From: Paraglomus occultum
Taxonomy: Eukaryota; Glomeromycota; Glomeromycetes; Paraglomerales; Paraglomeraceae
Reading direction: 5' to 3'
NCBI GenBank assembly: GCA_910592205.1
Contig: CAJVPJ010000065.1
Coordinates: forward strand, 1 to 49,944
Length of the DNA: 49,944 nt
In this document: positions 45,405-49,944 of the stretch, piece by piece
Numbering within the stretch: the stretch's first letter is position 1
Layout of the letters: the number at the start of each line of letters is the position of its first letter
The notes under the pieces: generated by a model
Databases searched by the model: none
What the model saw: the letters and a program-made list of their open reading frames with translations, nothing else
What the model was told of the DNA's origin: nothing
Position numbers and translations under genes: made by a program

Positions 45405-45521
45405 TTAATTCATCAATTTTCTGATATGCAGCTGGTCTTTCTGAATTTTGTAATAAAAGGAATATCCAAGGATAATTCCGATCAACAATCCAATAATAAA
45501 TTCGCTTGTGAGAGCAAACAT
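45405..45521 (-). CDS. Small single-span membrane ORF (38 aa), just upstream of the lysine-rich ORF
   Basis: Reads MFALTSEFIIGLLIGIILGY, then SFYYKIQKDQLHIRKLMN, stop. One clear hydrophobic helix with a Gly-x-x-x-Gly-like pattern and a basic tail fits a tail- or signal-anchored protein. The frame is open upstream from a TAG (KNPSDKLYHFK precedes the Met). Its stop is 8 nt before the ATG of the 126-aa ORF, and the downstream frame overlaps it in the other phase (QKIDELINL). The two may be one coding unit separated by a frameshift. Confidence 0.45.
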   Translation of the reverse strand: MFALTSEFIIGLLIGIILGYSFYYKIQKDQLHIRKLMN

Positions 45522-46189
45522 TTTAAAATGATAAAGTTTGTCGGATGGATTTTTGTAAAGCAGTTCGCGAAGCTTTTTCGTAAACTAGCTCAATTTCTGT
45601 CTTTTTTTATAGCGAATCTTTTTGAGTCACGATATTCTAATTAAACGTCATTAATGCGTAATCGATATGCGCGAATTTCTGCGCATCAATTATCATTGGT
45701 CACATTCTGCATACAGGAGAACAATAATTACATTTTGAAAAGATCTAGAAAGTTCCCAATAATACGTCATTGATTAAGCCACTGATCGGCGTTAGTACTG
45801 TATATTAGATCTCATCGAACTCACACAGCGGCCCCCCCAAATTTCTTCGAAAATTCTGTGATGTGATTGGCCCTGATTTCTTCGAAAACTTTGATTGGCT
45901 CGTTACTAATCTGGAGTAATTCCAGTCACTCCAGTCCTAATTTCATGACCAGAATTAAGACATTAGAAATGTTACACTTGACGTCATACATATCTCACAC
46001 CGCTCTGAGTACATACTATACATTACTATTTGTTCCATTCATTCACATGACAAGTGCCTATGCTTAATGTGATGAGACGTAACAATATGTTTATTCGTTA
46101 ATGCATTTATGTATGAATAAACAAGCATTCGATAGCGGAATATTGTCACTTTATTTCAGTTTATTATAATTTGTCGTCGTCACAAGAAG
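45522..46189. other. Spacer with a short direct duplication
   Basis: About 670 bp without a gene. It includes a C-run at 45832-45838 next to a diverged direct duplication (45841-45872 and 45876-45901, shared core ATTTCTTCGAAAA and GATTGG) and a small palindrome CTGGAGTAATTCCAG at 45911-45925. Confidence 0.5.
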
Positions 46190-46770
46190 TCAGAAAAGAA
46201 AAAATGGTCTTATTGCACCGATTAATGTAGCTATCTTATCTAATCGTCACTTATATACAATATTCACCTTCATTTTGTAATGTTATTTCCATAAATTGTT
46301 CTATATCGCTGTAGAATATTTGTTATACTGTAAGTCAAGAAAAGAAAGGTTGATTATTTACTGATTAGTGTTGCTATACGCAGATTGTAATCAACATATA
46401 CTGTACAGTATATATGCAATATCACCTTCATTCTGTAACGTTATTTCCATAATTGTTCTGTATCGCTGTAAAATATTTGTTATAAGTCAGGAAAGAAAGG
46501 CTGTTTATTTACCGATTAGTGTAGCTATACGCAGATTGTAATTATCACTTACATACGCAATCCTCATTTGTTCCATAATTGTTTTATATGCCATAAGAAT
46601 ATTTGTTAGAAGTCGGAAAGAAAAGCTTATTTTACTGTATCGATTAGTGTAGCTATACACAGATTAGATTGTATCTTTATCTGAACATGCAATCTTCATC
46701 TTCATTCGGTAACATTATTCTATATTGCGATAGAATATTTGTTAGAATTGACAGTCTTGTCGTTGATGAT
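46190..46770. repeat. Diverged tandem array, unit about 130-150 bp, nearly four copies
   Basis: The block CGATTAGTGTAGCTATAC recurs with changes at about 46217, 46360, 46511 and 46639 (spacings 143, 151 and 128). Each copy also carries an AGAATATTTGTTA-type block, an AGTC..GAAAGAAA block and a TTCAT..GTAA..TTATTTCCAT block in the same order. No open frame spans it. It is a minisatellite-like array whose copies have drifted considerably. Confidence 0.85.
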
Positions 46771-47977
46771 ATTGCAACGCTTTTGCTACGATCCAGTTAT
46801 TATAATACCATGACATAACAAAAGTGAAAACACGATTCAGTAGTTGGCTATTGAACTTTAACCTTACTCGCTGTTATATGATTTACGGAATGGGATATCT
46901 TGTGTCTCAAAAGCATCAAAGCGTCTACATAGCACTTTATAGATCAATTGGTACAATAATGTATTCATCTTGATGTAGTAAAGTGACTTAACTCATAAAC
47001 ATATGCTTAGTCCGTTGCCTTTCAGAGGATGAGTATTTAACGTGTTATTATCGACCGTAAGTCAACGGCACAGATACGTAGTTACCCGCTTGTAGTTTGG
47101 CTTCGTTTAGAGTTTGAAAGCTTCGACTGTGTTTATGTGTGATTGCAAAATTTTTCAAAGACTTCGTGACGTCAAGTGTAACATTTCATTCCACAATGAT
47201 TGGGAAATATTTCTGAGTCTTATTTCTTGGAGTATTTAATAGAATAATTTATCATCTTGTTGTCTCCATGGTTGGCAAAGAAATGGAGGATAGAATAATT
47301 GTCACAATTAACACTGCCTACTGGCGGTAGTTGTGCTAGATCTCCAACACTATTATGTTAATTCCTCCAAAGGCAAGATATTTGCAAATAATTGGGAAAT
47401 AAAATTAAAAAGAGTTGCCGAAACCATTGAAATTTTTAGTTCTGCATCTTGTACTTTTAAGTAGCCTGTTCAAAGAACCTGCAGAAAAAACGTGCTAATA
47501 CTTATGACTTATAAACATTCTCTTGAATCCAATAATACTGAAATCGGCTGATGCTGAAATTACGTGATGTTTTATTATCATAATAGATATCAGTATGCAC
47601 CCCAAAATTGTTATCATGTAACCATTGTGTTACCAACGCAAGACATTTCTTTATTAGTTAAATGCTTTTATTTTTTTTATTTATGTATTTGTACATTATT
47701 ATAATTAGACAGAGATTATAGTTATATTTGGGGAGTTAAAGAAAAATGATATTTACAGTAAAAAGAAATTTGATAAGGAGAAGTCAGTACATATTGCAAT
47801 ATTGCATTCATATGGGACTGCATACAGAAATTCCTTTTTAATTACTGTAATATATTTTAAAACATACTTTATAATTAATGAGATATTTGAAACTCCTGCA
47901 TATACTCCAGAGTCCGCTGTACATTTCTCTTTATGAGGTAAAAAGCTAGTTGCTAGTTGTGTGGGCATGTAATTACT
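46771..47977. other. Intergenic with possible decayed repeat
   Basis: About 1.2 kb. Around 47505-47565 the DNA resembles the coiled-coil pseudogene at 42690-42760 (shared ATTCTCTTGAAT and GCTGATG..GAAA blocks), hinting at another decayed copy. No usable ORF. Confidence 0.4.
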
Positions 47978-48125
47978 TGTTACAGCAAGCTGATCGGCTG
48001 ACGTCGATAAGCAAATCACATGGTAAAATCTTCCTCCGCAGTAATCAAACAACGCCCCTGACGATCAAATATTAAAAAATTAGATGTTACTCAAAGCAAA
48101 CGCAAGTAACGCGATTTGGTGACAG
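47978..48125. repeat. Direct repeat copy A (about 148 bp), LTR-like start TGTTAC
   Basis: Begins TGTTACAGCAAGCTGATCGG and ends GCGATTTGGTGACAG. It matches 49800-49944 along its whole length with only a few substitutions and small indels (roughly 88-90% by eye). The partner lies 1.8 kb away in the same orientation. Confidence 0.88.
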
Positions 48126-48160
48126 TTTTGAACACAAGAATGTAGCTAAGAATAGAACAT

Positions 48161-48188
48161 AACGCGAGTAACGCGATTTTGGTGACAG
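48161..48188. repeat. Extra copy of the 28-bp repeat tail
   Basis: AACGCGAGTAACGCGATTTT followed by GGTGACAG, repeating the last 27 bases of copy A (48099-48125) at a 62-63 bp offset. It is closer to copy B's tail than copy A's own tail is. Confidence 0.8.
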
Positions 48189-48472
48189 CGTGGGAAAGAT
48201 AGAAAATTGTGCTCTGTGGCGTAGAAAATCTAGTAACAGCAAAATATATATAAGGAGCGTCCCGACTATCAAAAATCCTCATGTTATGTTATGTTGAAAA
48301 TGTTGAAAATGTTGAAATCATTGATGTTATAAAATAAATAATATTCGACACTGAAATATTCGGATATAATAAACGATCGATCTGATCTTTATCCTTTAGT
48401 TATTACGAAACTTTTTATTTTCATTATTTCTATCGTCGTGAAACACAAGCTTTTTGACTTAACTATCGGCAG

Positions 48473-48542
48473 TAGATCGGTAACGACCCGTAGCTGTATT
48501 TAACGTTAGTTGTCAGCGCAATAGATCGGTAACGACCCGTAG
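48473..48542. repeat. Two exact 21-bp direct repeats, 49 bp apart
   Basis: Copies at 48473-48493 and 48522-48542 share the core GATCGGTAACGACCCGTAG without mismatch. The period is 49 bp. This could be a duplicated protein-binding site upstream of the small gene at 48859, or part of a repeat element. Confidence 0.85.
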
Positions 48543-48779
48543 TTGCAGTAAAGCAAGTTGATAATTTAAATTCTTTGTTGTTAAAATTAAATAAGTGACC
48601 TTCCTTGACTAGTCAAAACACTAAATCGAAGTTCGCCATGTTTTAAAATTAGTAAAAGAAAATTTTCCCTTCGATTCCGCGGTAGATAGATTGTTGTTGT
48701 TTACGCGTATTTATCGTGGGTACCCTTATTTAGATACGAGTATAGGAGAAATACATCGTATAGGGAAGAGAAGCGCGAA

Positions 48780-48786
48780 TATAAAT
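48780..48786 (+). promoter_or_regulatory. TATA-box-like element
   Basis: TATAAAT, 73 bases upstream of the ATG at 48859, next to a less AT-rich segment. Compatible with a core promoter for the small spliced ORF. Confidence 0.35.
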
Positions 48787-48858
48787 AATTATTGTCACTT
48801 TCAATTTAGTTCAGCCTTAATATTAATTGAGTAATCATTGGAGTGAGGGCAGCGACAA

Positions 48859-49191
48859 GTGAAAAACCCCCTCTCGGCAGAACACACCTACGCAATTAAT
48901 TGCTCTCCAAACCCTATTGTGGACGCTGACCGTAACATTGCATTGCTGCCTGAATATTGTTACACCAAAGATCACCCATATGAATCTGATTTGGATGGGA
49001 AAGTTCCTCCATCAGCAGCTTGCCTTGACATTTGTGTGATTCAAGTAAGCATTGACTAATGCAAACTAATGTATCAATTTTATTTGTTTGGTTAATATCC
49101 ATTCAATAATATTATATTAATTCAGGGAGTGTTCAATGTATTGTGTGATCACCTTCTGTGTGTTTTGAGAGATGCATTGTCAGTCAGCTGA
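48859..49191 (+). CDS. Small unknown protein between direct repeats (83 aa, 2 exons)
   Basis: Not recognised. Exon 1 is 48859-49044 (MKNPLSAEHTYAINCSPNPI, then VDADRNIALLPEYCYTKDHP, ending PPSAACLDICVIQ) with a GTAAGC donor. Exon 2 is 49126-49191 after ATTCAG, reading GVFNVLCDHLLCVLRDALSV before a TGA. Both exons are in phase 0 and the intron is 81 nt, typical for this window. Without splicing the frame ends five codons later. The protein is Cys-rich (8 Cys) with an amphipathic Leu-rich end. It has a TATA-like element 73 nt upstream and lies between two LTR-like direct repeats, so it may belong to a non-autonomous element. Function is unknown. Confidence 0.45.
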
Positions 49192-49799
49192 TTGTCTTCA
49201 TCTACAATGATAGGATCCATATACATAGGCATATTAGACATAAGACCATTTGATAATAATACTTCAAAAATAAATAAGAAAACTGCTCTAGAACTTCTAC
49301 ATTAGAATGGCTTCTGTTCATCACAGCATTGTAATTGTACTGAAATTGCTACTTTATTAGCACAAACACTTGCCAGCAAATACAAACCCCAAGAATAGAC
49401 AAGTATATACATCTAACATCAAGAGTCATATGTGAATTACTCTGGTGCATTGCTACATCATCAGAAATCAGTGATGTCATTTAATATTAATATAAAAAAC
49501 TTGTGCTAAACCAGGCTGTGCATGCAGATCAGTAGACATTTACAAAAATAATTATAACTAGGGTTTGACATTACAAGCAACTCGTTTTTTTATTTTGATA
49601 TTGCTTATCAATCTCATACATCACTATCCTCATCATTGACTACTGAAAGCTTGATGTATTGTTGTTCTGGTGCTTCTCGCACCTTGAAGAAGCTGCTGGG
49701 GTAAAGGCCACCACACTAGGGAAAGGCCCCTCTCCAGTTTGATCTTTCTGTTGTCAACATAATGAAGCCATGAAACATTGCAGTTGATGTAAGTGCTGC
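49192..49799. other. Spacer
   Basis: About 610 bp between the small spliced ORF and repeat copy B. No supported gene. Confidence 0.4.
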
Positions 49800-49944
49800 T
49801 GTTACGGCGAGCTGATCGGCTGACGTCGATAGTAAGTCACATGGTAAAATCTTCCTCCGCAGTAATCAAACAATACCCCTGACGATCTATTAATAAGTAG
49901 ATGTTACTCAGAAGCAAACGCGAGTAACGCGATTTTGGTGACAG
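49800..49944. repeat. Direct repeat copy B, cut by the window end
   Basis: Begins TGTTACGGCGAGCTGATCGG and runs to the last base (GCGATTTTGGTGACAG). It is the partner of 47978-48125 and probably continues beyond the window. Confidence 0.85.

Noticed and set aside
1..49944. tRNA, rRNA, CRISPR and bacterial operon signals
   Set aside because: No T-arm-like GGTTCGA pattern with a matching stem, no rRNA signature and no regularly spaced repeat array with unique spacers was seen; genes are spliced, so the window is eukaryotic.

Overview
The window looks like AT-rich nuclear DNA of an early-diverging fungus, most likely an arbuscular mycorrhizal (Glomeromycotina, Rhizophagus-like) species. Evidence: genes carry many short GT-AG introns (mostly about 50-200 nt, GTAAGT/GTATGT donors, TAG/CAG acceptors); intergenic DNA is long and AT-rich; a phenylalanine 4-monooxygenase is present, an enzyme retained in early fungi and generally absent from Dikarya; there is an F-box gene of the type expanded in Glomeromycotina; and there are Crinkler-like NTPase fragments plus a coiled-coil repeat family that I recall as multicopy in Rhizophagus. 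The species call is inference; no rRNA or tRNA gene was seen.

Left half (1-25.4 kb), gene-rich and well preserved. On the + strand are an 11-exon flavin amine oxidase (1365-3645), two small two-exon genes of unknown function (4004-4245 and 4577-5063) and a six-exon unknown gene (10006-11935). On the - strand are a 10-exon phenylalanine hydroxylase (5247-7392), a two-exon unknown gene (13530-14598), a LITAF-domain membrane protein (15741-16207), a seven-exon DDT/WHIM chromatin protein of about 1014 aa (17188-20810) and a PPxY-bearing alpha-arrestin (23507-25362). All exon chains given keep the reading frame across every junction.

Middle (25.4-35.3 kb), gene-poor. About 5 kb hold nothing recognisable. 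Then come a dead Tc1/mariner transposase remnant (about 30.6-30.8 kb) and a dead pogo/Tigger-type DDE transposase (about 32.2-32.7 kb) lying between short inverted repeats (31348 and 33597).

Right part (35.4-50 kb). A gene encoding two tandem dimeric alpha-beta barrel domains (35385-36203) and an F-box gene (36629-38772, - strand) are intact. A possible small gene follows at 39370-39633. From 41 kb onward is a repeat graveyard: two halves of a Crinkler-like NTPase in opposite orientation flank a frameshifted coiled-coil pseudogene. After these come a stop-riddled ORF, a 12-bp inverted repeat, a small membrane ORF lying head-to-tail with a lysine-rich ORF, a diverged tandem array with units of about 130-150 bp (46.19-46.77 kb), and two direct repeats of about 147 bp, LTR-like, around a small spliced ORF (47978-49944, cut by the window end).

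The genes do not form a pathway cluster. Amine oxidase and phenylalanine hydroxylase are both aromatic/amine catabolism enzymes and are close together, but on opposite strands, so this is at most suggestive. The most unusual items are the inverted, split Crinkler-like gene with its inserted coiled-coil element, the tandem array, and several small spliced unknown genes. No clear new multi-gene system was found.
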